Source: a virus. From it: a DNA stretch of 30,666 nucleotides. Below the pieces are notes generated by a model that searched no databases, had not been told where the DNA came from, and saw only the letters and a program-made list of their open reading frames with translations. This document shows positions 10,301 to 15,968 of the stretch, one piece after another. The position numbers and the translations under genes are program-made. Within the stretch, counting starts at the first letter, position 1. Each line of letters starts with the position of its first letter. Where the stretch lies: positions 1 through 30,666 of the IMG/VR virus record IMGVR_UViG_3300042884_000444; one strand, 5' to 3'.

Positions 10301-11697
10301 CGATCCAGTTGCTCCTCCTCAAGCATATCGGACGCAGACGCTCCATCAAGGAAGTCAACGATCCCGTTGTACTCGTTGGTCTCCTCAACCGTCAGCGGCT
10401 GGACTTCGGTGGGAGTGGCGGAGACCGATGTCTCGGAGGCAGCGACCGTCTCAGGAGCAACAGCGGTAACTTCAGCTGGGGTCTCCTCATCAGCTACGTC
10501 CGTCTCCAGCTGCATCTCTGGAATCACGGCGGCCTCTTCGAGAGGCACAACGGCCGCACCTGGAGGCACGATCCTTATCGACCCAGAAGGCGCGCCGCCG
10601 GAGTTGATGCCAGCGAGAGTGGCGGTGGCGTTGGGTAGTGGGAGGTTGGGATCGCCGCCGATAGCAGCGACGCCGGCTGCTTGGCGGTCGATGATTTCCT
10701 GAAGGCGCTGCCCTCCAGGTGCAGGCCCTTCGACAAGGCGTTGCTCCTGGATCTGGCCCATCCTACGAACTCGTCCATAACGGCCTGCTCCGCCAGTCAC
10801 TAATCCAACCAGGCCACCTACCGTTCCGCCGACTGAAGTCGAATCATAAACGCCTTCGCTTAGTTTCTGATCGGGGTTGTAAGTCTTCCTGGCGACTGCG
10901 TTGCCAAGCCATTGCTCTGACCCCTCCTGACCAGCTTCTCCGACCAACGGTTTTAAGATATCTTCTAGGAGGTTTTTTCCTGCCTTGCCCGCTATCGCCT
11001 GATTGATTGCCGGCACCGCTCCGATAGCTCGCTCCGTAAGCCCACCAATCGGCGCAGTGTAAAAAGCCGCTTGGTACTGTTTGGTAGGCTTTTCAGCTTG
11101 TAGGCGATTGACCTCTGTTATGTTCCCTTCAGCCAATGCCTGCGCGATCTTGGCGTCGTAAAACTGGCCAGCGCGTTGAGCCGCATCTTCTGCGGTGCTG
11201 AATGCGTAAGCCGCTTGCCCGACACCAGGCACTATCGACACAGGAAGTGACCCTAGTCCGCTGGCGACCTGGGTGAGAAAATCATCTTCTCGAAGGGGAT
11301 TGACTGGGAATGCTTCTCTTGCGCCCTCTTGAAGCGCCTTGCCCATCTGGAATGTCGGGCTGGCCTCAAGCATCGCTGCACGAGCCATGGTTTCCTCCGG
11401 CGACACCTCCTTGACGCGCTTTTCCCAGGCTGCCTGCCTACGTTCGTAGGCCGCCATCGCAGCTGGGCTTTCAGCCTGTGCTGCTGAGATTAATGGCGCT
11501 GGCTCTTCGAGGCCTACACGCGTCAGGCCCATCATACCTCCACCGACCATGCGGCCACCTTCGCGCATCAGCGCGGATCCTGCGGCGGGTAGCGCGCCTT
11601 GATCTAACGTACCAACGAACTCCAGAAGCTCGTTTTCACCCATGTCATCGGGCACTTCGATCAACCCGATATTCTCAACGTCAACGAGCTTAGGCAT
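1390..11697 (-). CDS. Giant polyvalent virion protein with strawberry-notch-like SF2 helicase
   Basis: A 3435-residue protein. Residues 1-330 are Ala/Gly-rich with hydrophobic or glycine-zipper stretches (about 140-163 and 290-307), as in ejected internal virion proteins. Pro/Ala linkers follow. About 733-766 (DHGKY..DLF..DYAMWL) resembles the ExoX C-terminal module, and about 825-857 (LRGKTYDRKEELTNAGGRY) resembles DUF5710. The helicase spans roughly 915-1430: Walker A SAPGTGKT (~968), DEAH (~1038), STATP (~1071), AKGGTGLSLHD (~1347), and SLRSARYGLRG (~1383) followed by a FERELATRVGGRMRDMGAL segment typical of strawberry-notch proteins. A TPPVAP linker, a small beta-rich domain (GDKFSVQGESFEVT), an Ala-rich coiled coil, a duplicated 108-residue unit (2358-2573) and a long alpha-helical C-terminus with a hydrophobic segment (~3123-3143) follow. 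It is the last gene of the virion operon. By analogy with injected polyvalent proteins it probably enters the cell with the DNA. No RNA polymerase, methylase or lysozyme motif was seen. The start has no Shine-Dalgarno sequence and follows the preceding stop by 6 bp. Confidence 0.8.
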   Translation of the reverse strand: MPKLVDVENIGLIEVPDDMGENELLEFVGTLDQGALPAAGSALMREGGRMVGGGMMGLTRVGLEEPAPLISAAQAESPAAMAAYERRQAAWEKRVKEVSPEETMARAAMLEASPTFQMGKALQEGAREAFPVNPLREDDFLTQVASGLGSLPVSIVPGVGQAAYAFSTAEDAAQRAGQFYDAKIAQALAEGNITEVNRLQAEKPTKQYQAAFYTAPIGGLTERAIGAVPAINQAIAGKAGKNLLEDILKPLVGEAGQEGSEQWLGNAVARKTYNPDQKLSEGVYDSTSVGGTVGGLVGLVTGGAGRYGRVRRMGQIQEQRLVEGPAPGGQRLQEIIDRQAAGVAAIGGDPNLPLPNATATLAGINSGGAPSGSIRIVPPGAAVVPLEEAAVIPEMQLETDVADEETPAEVTAVAPETVAASETSVSATPTEVQPLTVEETNEYNGIVDFLDGASASDMLEEEQLDRFKELAGRVSELERAGFDFDETTGWTKPGAAATPAVAKTPAVAETPAAPQEPTPFKAAPDFRYTITEVPNYGLSPLLYEDADFELEVLEAQAEKGRLTPERFAQSEIGRRMDSGQMSGVNSGLKVDPVGTIKALRAALVPAPTTTPTPAAVPTSRTFPFQNRTVDGMIDRDTGDIVAFAKSIVGTPNERGSIPKYTIKVDEDVTIEAQSEKSLDNALQKISSGAPVRVFRNAGKGVTLDFNKPGPVTPAPAKPPTAAPAPRPAPAATPAIANQTVDHGKYAALLVKDLFAQQPDYAMWLVRSTRSAAPGSRSRQVGDYINSLPEYQNAVTEERAKAEAILTDENQSFLNGLKINARQNPDGSITLRGKTYDRKEELTNAGGRYSQIGNDKFYTISAAGLGQFIERSRADSGAAGGQRSSSPAYSRDVELRKLRENADNRPDRSGLDGGVDKYLGVETQELIRQGEEFGIPREVGDEQIEDAAMIVRAFAERDTRPFFMLSSAPGTGKTFVLGAAIREIKDNYFARKIIYVTLNQGLIKQIKQDLKAYNIGPVKFITYSEMKDLTAEDSDVIIFDEAHAIKNLAGSGSEQAKKAQEWILKTKFPIFSTATPFENPTQTAYLLNTGIFDSFNGDYKQFALAYGATPSRDSGGNIVRTIWFPTKTNEQDQIAARNFFRKEGIFTARKTRLPASQVDSRLVPIKGDEEWTNTYNAFAAEAEAQKSSLDGTEKMWIINYKKRLLEASKIKNAISEARRALSAGRWPIIFVETKAERSIDIQEQLRLQEQFKRAKAIADRTGGEKPKRSDYEGLLSDGIINVLEATMERIGTTVISIPSAEDVIKNEIGANDVAIFTGSVPDARAQKNLELWRGDKPMVLVATMAKGGTGLSLHDKTGTHQTTQINVNLPWTASQVEQVSLRSARYGLRGKAQMMWLFADNIPFERELATRVGGRMRDMGALVQGEVGATATNIKNFNFEDESFSEANAAEAAKKDLTKKEPTPPVAPTPPVVPTPPVAPTPAAPKKRYKARAWAYKGDILDDIIEAGGVMSKSQARAEGRLERINDLYDDAPVLDPYFNKIFAGARRRTTSRNLPDILLQGLAMQNPGKYGDMSVSEFWDEVKKAARGRKGDVAAAKEEAKAAAAGAEEAMGLDAFLQAQDDAFVDSQTEGRQNAGEPNGPVQISVGSLAIGDKFSVQGESFEVTAVTPDGEYTIRDGDKFGVQQLTEYDTLFVDEPPDRGGGDAFEFPTEGPAAPTERKPRLAAGQNQGDLISSTQVEDFALVGEKGVDLEARKQKAQAAARAAAEAKAAQDKAQTQIDLSDAVAEVSDAIAQFVESITPKAGITEGPTPEDSARRVLETLTNLASKAILSGIQSASRWATSLQMKLSPALQYAWDRAQGSTVEPTPEVIADVATLPERANSSDFGMIYSTPGKPVTTKRGAYEDTVAGRRSRTPEVVNAGIQLAVDAFNEAGIKFRQVGDTLFAPVDGVNQEDAGRKLIEIAKTKITEAKKQGRSDTIAELIQSLRNDFGVSEAFSPDTRDELYLIGQSEASEFGRNLASLKASVKDFVAVARNVRGFLTSAIYDSFNGESIKGVMDKIMTEFRGQFTEAEIQKIVGEKPDLQEMLNRFGILALADTGGRVYRTVQARLTTKKPTTQKAKEQREIENEAIEQIIENALALGVTEPPQPPNRKLTPDERLALMTKPATQAKVQKATEDAVKQAEFNAGWAVMMASAAGNEELSAQYQEAKDAGEEPDPEAIEEGLDLPKYAHWRTIRDGFLNYSPTTLKLAQDVIRGRFKGTQFGTKKVTPPAPAKINLVRLVQSPNAEMSRVIGEQLAAIEGVMDLAGASPEAKARVMQMVTANVGSQIQLARQRVLNNFLDVKAKTAPIGASERLQRLINAGIIEDPRYKGEKTVELLKRVARKYITSDEFKNIATSPQDEKIPALTAKFNAIVGAENLTDEWMQGAVWTYLTERLQQTEKEITGRFFDLTPKPEPTTAGERLRKLINAGIANDPRYQSEPTRKLLKRVAKTYLKADELSGMATRTRAEKLAFLTGKLNQITAAEKLTDEWMQGAVWTYLTERMMEAENAAVSQIVGAKDVSFDPAQPKTDAQLAADRAKAVDRLAGGIRAGLLDQRIAESVAKNPALQRLVPKMSDLVKRVLNTPQAGQAKLAQAFSEALLAELAIDQALADKTGLALAKAFQVKFERARIQALDLAVKNLTPKQREEVGPGRPLWQKIEEFVNAGGMNSAALLQSIAKKSGWKVPTDEEVSRLRDLARLEQELSTASEEEIKSGQTDEDVAAKNAGPRQDIMREIQMRWARMTMPIRGNKQNLARAINEVTSANLLFKPSFISKQLMDVATQMFYYTPTRAVGAAWERFKTSRDPNRTTRLWKDTSNALEDAYKARFKALNMALTSALEAAKGRAEKDTIMGIQSGIRALDRVNAQATEYYKNGDYARATVARLIGLTQLAFRFASSLDAFQGVLAEQQEIGAWTESQLRLQGMAPELARKTAKTIIGDAIAEYALAQAVIADDPNISPKERRAAAWNVVRSRQYQRIAAAGLDAGALKEITQDLRSTIGWNIEETSGFGGLIGKGMKNASDLMAKVGIPNPVGRFSNAIAIGINRSLTFAGGGFVPKAFEGSAWYNTEADKVQRKIEAATGLGLAGALSALVLSGALRVFTRWPDDKEEADLWEREGHKPNTMELDLGNGKILRVSLNTGPIQIARPVLYALGEASYIVMRRNRLNQKAEAAAKKKGLKFEPRELTGKEIGESLAFGALSAVTQGRTASGLIGSGMYRGAPDMGKIAAATVSPLIPFQPLLREATAMSGAQFNPKNQTFINLLAPTPWSGKVDRNFLGDPVGTPRAQERIMSILTGGTAIVGGEDPDRAYRVLDKTGWTPATPQSNKFFQFGRVQRQATPEELTKMQEVRAVELKTRISQLDPATATKRQLDRIEDIANEKSKKSVGIR
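4060..4626 (-). repeat. Tandem duplication inside the giant protein, 324-bp period
   Basis: Residues 2358-2438 (nt 4626-4384) and 2466-2546 (nt 4302-4060) align without gaps over 81 positions. I count 50 identities, including LINAGI, DPRY, LLKRVA and TDEWMQGAVWTYLTER. The period is exactly 108 residues, and the similarity reaches back into the preceding ER-L motif. The DNA of the two copies differs at many third positions, so the duplication is old and held by selection on protein. A weak third copy may follow near residues 2590-2630 (DRLAGGIRAGLL). Confidence 0.9.
7262..7315 (-). repeat. Three 18-bp units encoding a TPPVAP linker
   Basis: Three imperfect 18-bp units at 7262-7279, 7280-7297 and 7298-7315 encode TPPVAP, TPPVVP and TPPVAP on the minus strand. 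They lie just after the helicase domain of the giant protein and probably form a stiff extended linker between it and the next domain. Unit number may vary between relatives through slippage. Confidence 0.7.
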
Positions 11698-11703
11698 GGC
11701 TGG

Positions 11704-12651
11704 TTATCTTTGAATGGATCTGTTTCCGGCGCCACCGATTACTCTTAAAATAGCCGCATTCGTGGAGGCAGGTAAAGCAGGCGGCGCAACGAGCCTATCA
11801 AGTCCAGCATCTACCTCCTCCTTTGTGTACTTCATTTCAGTTTCGTTTCCTTCAGCATCTTTCACCTTGACGGTTTTAACGAAAACCGGCCGATCTGACT
11901 TCGTTGCTTTAGGTATCTTTATAAGGGCTGTTTTGCCTCCTCCAATGTCAATATATTGATATCCTTCTGGAGGTTTTTTAAGAGAAGTCCTTGCAGGCGG
12001 TTGAACTAAAGTTTCAGGGACACCTTGTGTTTGCCTAATCTCATTCAACACGTTTAACTCGGTGTCTTGTGACGGCCCACTGATTGCTGGCTCAAGATCT
12101 GCCGGTATCGCTTTCGGTTGCAGTAACATCCCCCCTTGCGACGCCAGAACCTTTTGAAGCGCGGTATCGTTCTTCAGATTTTCCACCATCCCTAGCGCCA
12201 CGCCCCTCTGATATGATTTGGATTTAAGGATATTAGGGTCAATTCCCTCTAGAGGTTTTCCAAGGGCTGCGGCTAATCCAGCGGTCTCGTTGAATTTGTC
12301 TTGACTTTCAGATTCTTCTAATTTGGCGGCAGATGCAATCAGGTCAATGTTTCCTTTTGCATCACGGACAAGGCTTTTTCCAAATTTAAGTCCCAGCGTG
12401 TCGTCACGCTGCTTTGCTGCTAACACGTCTGCGTCAGTTCGCCGTTTTAACTCATCCGCGCGCCCTGTTGCCGCCAACGCCGCCGCCTCTCGCCGCTGGT
12501 CAACCAGATCCTGATAATACTGCCCTCGCATCCGCGTATCTTCACCACGCTGCGCTGCTGCTTCCTCCCTGGCCTGGCGTTGATTCGCCAACTGCACGCC
12601 TTGAAGGTACGATTGCCCGATGTTTTCGAGTCCTGAGAAGGGGTTTGCCAT
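11704..12651 (-). CDS. Probable internal virion / ejection protein, coiled-coil
   Basis: A 315-residue protein with no family I can name. It opens with MANPFSGLENIGQSYLQGV, and residues about 15-80 are rich in Gln, Arg, Glu and Ala, as in a long helical coiled coil. The middle is mixed helical. The C-terminal part is Pro/Lys-rich with a beta-like stretch (PEGYQYIDIGGGKTALIKI). It lies 6 bp upstream of the giant protein and 6 bp downstream of another Gly/Ala-rich small protein. In T7- and N4-like phages this position holds internal core or DNA-ejection proteins, and that is the basis of the role given here. The start is preceded by an A/T-rich stretch (aaaatttt in minus-strand sense). No signal peptide was seen. 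Confidence 0.6.
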   Translation of the reverse strand: MANPFSGLENIGQSYLQGVQLANQRQAREEAAAQRGEDTRMRGQYYQDLVDQRREAAALAATGRADELKRRTDADVLAAKQRDDTLGLKFGKSLVRDAKGNIDLIASAAKLEESESQDKFNETAGLAAALGKPLEGIDPNILKSKSYQRGVALGMVENLKNDTALQKVLASQGGMLLQPKAIPADLEPAISGPSQDTELNVLNEIRQTQGVPETLVQPPARTSLKKPPEGYQYIDIGGGKTALIKIPKATKSDRPVFVKTVKVKDAEGNETEMKYTKEEVDAGLDRLVAPPALPASTNAAILRVIGGAGNRSIQR

Positions 12652-12657
12652 AAAATT

Positions 12658-13428
12658 TTAGCTTAGTCCTTGGCGACCGTAACCTGTCGGCATTCCGGTT
12701 GAATAATCCCAATCACCACCTGTGCCAGCATTAGCGCGAGTTTGCGCCCCCAGCTGAGCAAATCCAAGATTGGTCAACCCTGATCCGAGCGATCCCAACG
12801 CCTGACCCGCGACACCAGTTCCGCTTGGCATACCGGCAACACCAAGCAGCGCCTGTTGCTGGGCGCCACGCTCACCGCCTCGCAGGGCTGCTATCTGTTG
12901 CGGAGTGAACTCGTAGTTGGCCAGCGGTGCCATTGGTGTGGTTCCGATGATGTTGGCGAATTGTTGTTCACCGAGTCTTGCGGCTTCATAAGAACCCCGA
13001 CCGAGGTCTCGAAGAACCAAATTCTTTCCGGCTCCGCTTCCAGCAAACCCTTTCTCAAGAGCTTGGCTGGCCGCCCTACGTTGAATCTGCGCCGCGACAT
13101 CAGGTGGCAATTCCCCTCGAAGCAGTGCTAGCGCGTTCTGCGTGCGCTGAGCTTGGCCTTCCTGATAACCAGGAATCTGAATACCGAGCGACTCCAGAAG
13201 CTGGGCGCGACTAATCGCATTTCGCTCAGCCTCCATCTCACGGGCACGAGGCGCGTTTAGGGAGGATTCTCCCATCACTGAGCCAATGTTGATTCCCGGG
13301 AGGTTAGCGGCGTCACGGGCCTGCCGGCGCGAGGCGCTAGCAGACGATGCCGACATACCGGCACCAATCCCTGCCGACACAATTCCGCCTGCGATTACTG
13401 GCCCAACTGCTGATGCGAATATTGACAT
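12658..13428 (-). CDS. Probable internal virion / DNA-ejection protein
   Basis: A 256-residue protein. Residues 1-33 (SIFASAVGPVIAGGIVSAG...) are small, hydrophobic and glycine-rich, like the membrane-interacting ends of ejection proteins. The middle is Gln/Ala/Arg-rich helix (ISRAQLLESLG, DVAAQIQRRAASQALEKGFA), and the C-terminus is Gly/Ala/Gln-rich with low complexity. Composition and position, between the cupin-like and tail genes upstream and the coiled-coil and giant proteins downstream, fit the podovirus internal proteins that pass into the cell before DNA. I do not recognise a specific family. The ATG lies 34 bp inside the end of the upstream cupin-like gene, and no Shine-Dalgarno sequence is visible. 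Confidence 0.6.
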   Translation of the reverse strand: MSIFASAVGPVIAGGIVSAGIGAGMSASSASASRRQARDAANLPGINIGSVMGESSLNAPRAREMEAERNAISRAQLLESLGIQIPGYQEGQAQRTQNALALLRGELPPDVAAQIQRRAASQALEKGFAGSGAGKNLVLRDLGRGSYEAARLGEQQFANIIGTTPMAPLANYEFTPQQIAALRGGERGAQQQALLGVAGMPSGTGVAGQALGSLGSGLTNLGFAQLGAQTRANAGTGGDWDYSTGMPTGYGRQGLS

Positions 13429-13889
13429 AGTAAGTATTGATTTTCCCTCACGGACGCAATGTCGTTCAGGATGTCTTCGTGATCCGTCTTATTGCTGGGG
13501 TTTAAGTGGACCGTCGTCCAAGTGGTATCTTCATGGATAAACAGCACACGGCGGGTTCCTGGCTTCGTGATGCCAGAATACGGCGCTACGTAGGTAACTA
13601 GACCTTCGTTCTCGCTGATGACTGTGACCCTGCCTTTAGTGATGAAGAACGGGTTGTCGAACTTATGGATGCGACTGGTTACGATTGACCCAGCCGGCAT
13701 GAAGATTTCACGCACGTACATCCCCTCTGGGAACGTGTGCTTCAGTGGGCACTCCTGCTGCGGAAGATTCGCCACGAACGCTTCCCACCTGTCCAGACGA
13801 TCGTCGAACGTGATGGTCTCATCCGTCAGGATGTCGAGCCACGTAACGGGCTGAACGGCTACTGGAAGCTCCTCAGTCATCAGAGTCAT
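13395..13889 (-). CDS. Cupin-like phage protein
   Basis: A 164-residue protein. Residues about 55-135 look like a small double-stranded beta-helix (cupin): KHTFPEGMYVREIFMPAGS, then SRIHKFDNPFFITKGRVTVI, then TRRVLFIHEDTTWTTVHLN. A single His-rich strand pair is present, but the full metal-binding set (two His, a Glu and a third His in the usual spacing) is not clear, so it may be structural rather than enzymatic. It is coupled to the upstream adaptor-like gene by a TGATG overlap and overlaps the next gene by 34 bp. Cupin-like proteins occur in podovirus tail operons, but their role is unknown to me. Confidence 0.6.
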   Translation of the reverse strand: MTLMTEELPVAVQPVTWLDILTDETITFDDRLDRWEAFVANLPQQECPLKHTFPEGMYVREIFMPAGSIVTSRIHKFDNPFFITKGRVTVISENEGLVTYVAPYSGITKPGTRRVLFIHEDTTWTTVHLNPSNKTDHEDILNDIASVRENQYLLCQYSHQQLGQ

Positions 13890-14986
13890 CAGATGAATCC
13901 ACCGAACCGATATTGAATCTTGGCAGACCCGAAAGGTTGCACGTTGATTACGCTGCGCTCGTTGGGGCTGTACGCCTCAAGCTCATTCCGAAGCGACCGC
14001 AGTGCTAGCTGGATCTCGCGCTCAGCCTCGGTGTACTGGTTGCGATCCTCCTTCTGGATGGCTTTCATCATGTGCTTGATCGCCTGGAGGTTCCCGATAA
14101 ACAGCCAGTCTGAATCAACGATCGCCGGTATGAAGTCCAGACGAACGATCGCTTCCACGACCGTGTTGGTGCAAGCCTCGTCTGCTGGCACGCAGCCGTC
14201 TCCGTTGTCGATGCAGCAGTTGTCCTGGGTTGTGCTGCACGAGTTGGTCCCACCGCAGACCTCGGGCATCCCGACAAGGTAGGTGCGTCGGTACTCAGGG
14301 TTCTGCTCGCTCGGGCCCCAGATGGCGATCTGGGTCTGTACGCCGGTCGTCGTGTTAACCGCGTTGATCGTTAGACTCCCTTGGGTCAACGGCTTCTGGG
14401 CGCCAGTCAGACCTGGCATCTTGAAGATGTTTATTGCGGATGTCTCGACGTATGCGACCACCGATGGGTTGGGCAGCGTCACGTACTCACCCCAGACGTA
14501 CTCTCCAGTTACCGCATCTAAGGTCCGGATCGGCTGGTTGGTGGCAGTATTCAAACCCTGAAGTAGCACGCGCTTACCTGCATCAGCTGCTAGCTGCGGG
14601 TAGATACGAATCTTGGACGCGCCTGTGAAATCCCGAAACTGCGTCACCATGCCGCGATCCAGCAACTGATCTTGCTCGCATCCTTCACGGCCACATCCGG
14701 TGCGCGGTGCCCGGGTGTCCGTCTGGAACTCGTACCACTGGTTCTGGATGGGAATGTTGTAGCCGCAGAGGTTCATCGCCTCGATCGTCTTAACCTCGCG
14801 AGGCCAGGTGATGCAGCCAGCGGTGACGCAGACGCGCAGCTTTTTGTACGTACCCCACCACTTGCCCATGTCCGCCAAGCGAGCCTGAGCCTCGTTGAGC
14901 AGCTGGACGAAACGCTCGTCGCAGGTGGCCAGACCGACTGCCTGCGGGATCGTGGAGTTCTTGGCTTGGGCGAGGGTTTTTCTCAT
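13889..14986 (-). CDS. Probable head-tail adaptor (T7 gp11-like position), Cys-rich
   Basis: A 365-residue protein. The N-terminal part (RFVQLLNEAQARLADMGKW) is helical and resembles the start of podovirus tail-tubular/adaptor proteins. The C-terminal part (about 300-350) is again helical (YTEAEREIQLALRSLRNELE), and the middle is beta-rich. It has about 12 cysteines, six of them packed near residues 240-275 (CGGTNSC, DNCC, DGC, EAC), which suggests disulfides or a bound metal. Position supports an adaptor between portal and nozzle: the nozzle-like gene and the tailspike are in the same operon. It overlaps the upstream fibre gene by ATGA and the downstream cupin-like gene by TGATG. The specific role is inferred from order and from helix-beta-helix layout, not from a clear motif. 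Confidence 0.55.
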   Translation of the reverse strand: MRKTLAQAKNSTIPQAVGLATCDERFVQLLNEAQARLADMGKWWGTYKKLRVCVTAGCITWPREVKTIEAMNLCGYNIPIQNQWYEFQTDTRAPRTGCGREGCEQDQLLDRGMVTQFRDFTGASKIRIYPQLAADAGKRVLLQGLNTATNQPIRTLDAVTGEYVWGEYVTLPNPSVVAYVETSAINIFKMPGLTGAQKPLTQGSLTINAVNTTTGVQTQIAIWGPSEQNPEYRRTYLVGMPEVCGGTNSCSTTQDNCCIDNGDGCVPADEACTNTVVEAIVRLDFIPAIVDSDWLFIGNLQAIKHMMKAIQKEDRNQYTEAEREIQLALRSLRNELEAYSPNERSVINVQPFGSAKIQYRFGGFI

Positions 14987-15966
14987 GGGACGTAAGCCGG
15001 GTTTAGTGCGGTAGCGTAGACTTTGATTCTGTAATCTGACGCGTTGCTTGAGGTTCCAAGCGGCGGTGTCATGTAGGGAAAAATGATGCCGCCAAGAGTC
15101 GAATTAAACGCAACCGCTTGGACATTAACTTGAGCTGGATCGCAAAGATATTTGAAGGCCGGCAAGTCGCTTGTTCGATCCGCAACGAAATTTAAGCAGT
15201 CAACCTCTTGGCCTTCGTACCAAAGAAAAGTCACCGCAGGGCTTGGCAGTGAATCGGTAAAGGTACTAAACGAACCCGGGACACCAGTTTGACGAATTAG
15301 CACGGCTCGAACCATGAACGGCATCACGCCAAAACCATGGTTGAACGGCATTAAATCGCCATTCTGAACGATTGGTATTGGTGCTGAAGCATACGTCAAA
15401 AACTGCTTTAAACTCAGCCGTGTAAAATCTCGCTTCTGCGTAAGCAACTGGAAATTCACCCCGTCGTACAGCACTGAAACCACCTGCCCAATCAGGATGT
15501 CATTTGCTATTAGCGCCGCTGTGCCGTCCTTTGTGATCGTCTTGGCGCCCTGAGCATCGACGTTCAACGTACAGCCGGCAGTGTTGGTGTGATTCGCAAG
15601 GAAGGTGTAAATCTGGCCGGTCCGATAGGCGGACCCTGGGCTTGGATATGGCGGCGAGTTTATGACTGCGTAAGCTCCAGCGGCGCCGCTAGCAGTTCCG
15701 GCAAACACCACTTCACTCGACAGTCGAATGAACTGAGCATCTCCGGCCGCCGACGAAAACTTCAACACCTCAACTGGGCGATTACTGATGTCGGTACGAA
15801 GCCAGTAGAGTCCAGTGTTCCCGGGCACGGTCTGAGAGCTTGCCCACTCTGCTCCAGTGTTCAGGTTGCCAATCAACGCGGCGGCGTAGGCGTCAAGCCG
15901 ATCCTGTTCCGAGGCGTAGCAGGTTGGTGGCGGCAGTGTGCCAGCGGAAATGTCAATGGTTGGCAT
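14983..15966 (-). CDS. Tail fibre / receptor-binding-type protein
   Basis: A 327-residue protein with a short N-terminal head (MPTIDISAGTLPPP), then helix and beta segments. Near residues 120-180 it has a phrase common in tail fibres: CTLNVDAQGAKTITKDGTAA, then a VVSVLYDGVNFQLL element. The C-terminal third (about 200-327) is a Ser/Pro/Phe-rich beta domain, likely the distal tip. It lies between the tailspike and adaptor genes, starts 2 bp after the tailspike stop and overlaps the adaptor start by ATGA. Role: part of the adsorption apparatus, probably trimeric. No enzymatic motif was seen. Confidence 0.7.
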   Translation of the reverse strand: MPTIDISAGTLPPPTCYASEQDRLDAYAAALIGNLNTGAEWASSQTVPGNTGLYWLRTDISNRPVEVLKFSSAAGDAQFIRLSSEVVFAGTASGAAGAYAVINSPPYPSPGSAYRTGQIYTFLANHTNTAGCTLNVDAQGAKTITKDGTAALIANDILIGQVVSVLYDGVNFQLLTQKRDFTRLSLKQFLTYASAPIPIVQNGDLMPFNHGFGVMPFMVRAVLIRQTGVPGSFSTFTDSLPSPAVTFLWYEGQEVDCLNFVADRTSDLPAFKYLCDPAQVNVQAVAFNSTLGGIIFPYMTPPLGTSSNASDYRIKVYATALNPAYVP

Positions 15967-15968
15967 GG

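Noticed and set aside
10106-10702. 198-residue plus-strand open frame rich in Gly, Ala and Ser
   Set aside because: It is antisense to the Pro/Ala/Thr-rich linkers of the giant protein. Low-complexity GC-rich coding sequence leaves the opposite strand open by chance.
1390-11697. Idea that the giant protein is an N4-type virion RNA polymerase
   Set aside because: Size and position fit, but no T7-like polymerase motif was found by eye, and the helicase motifs explain the enzymatic core.
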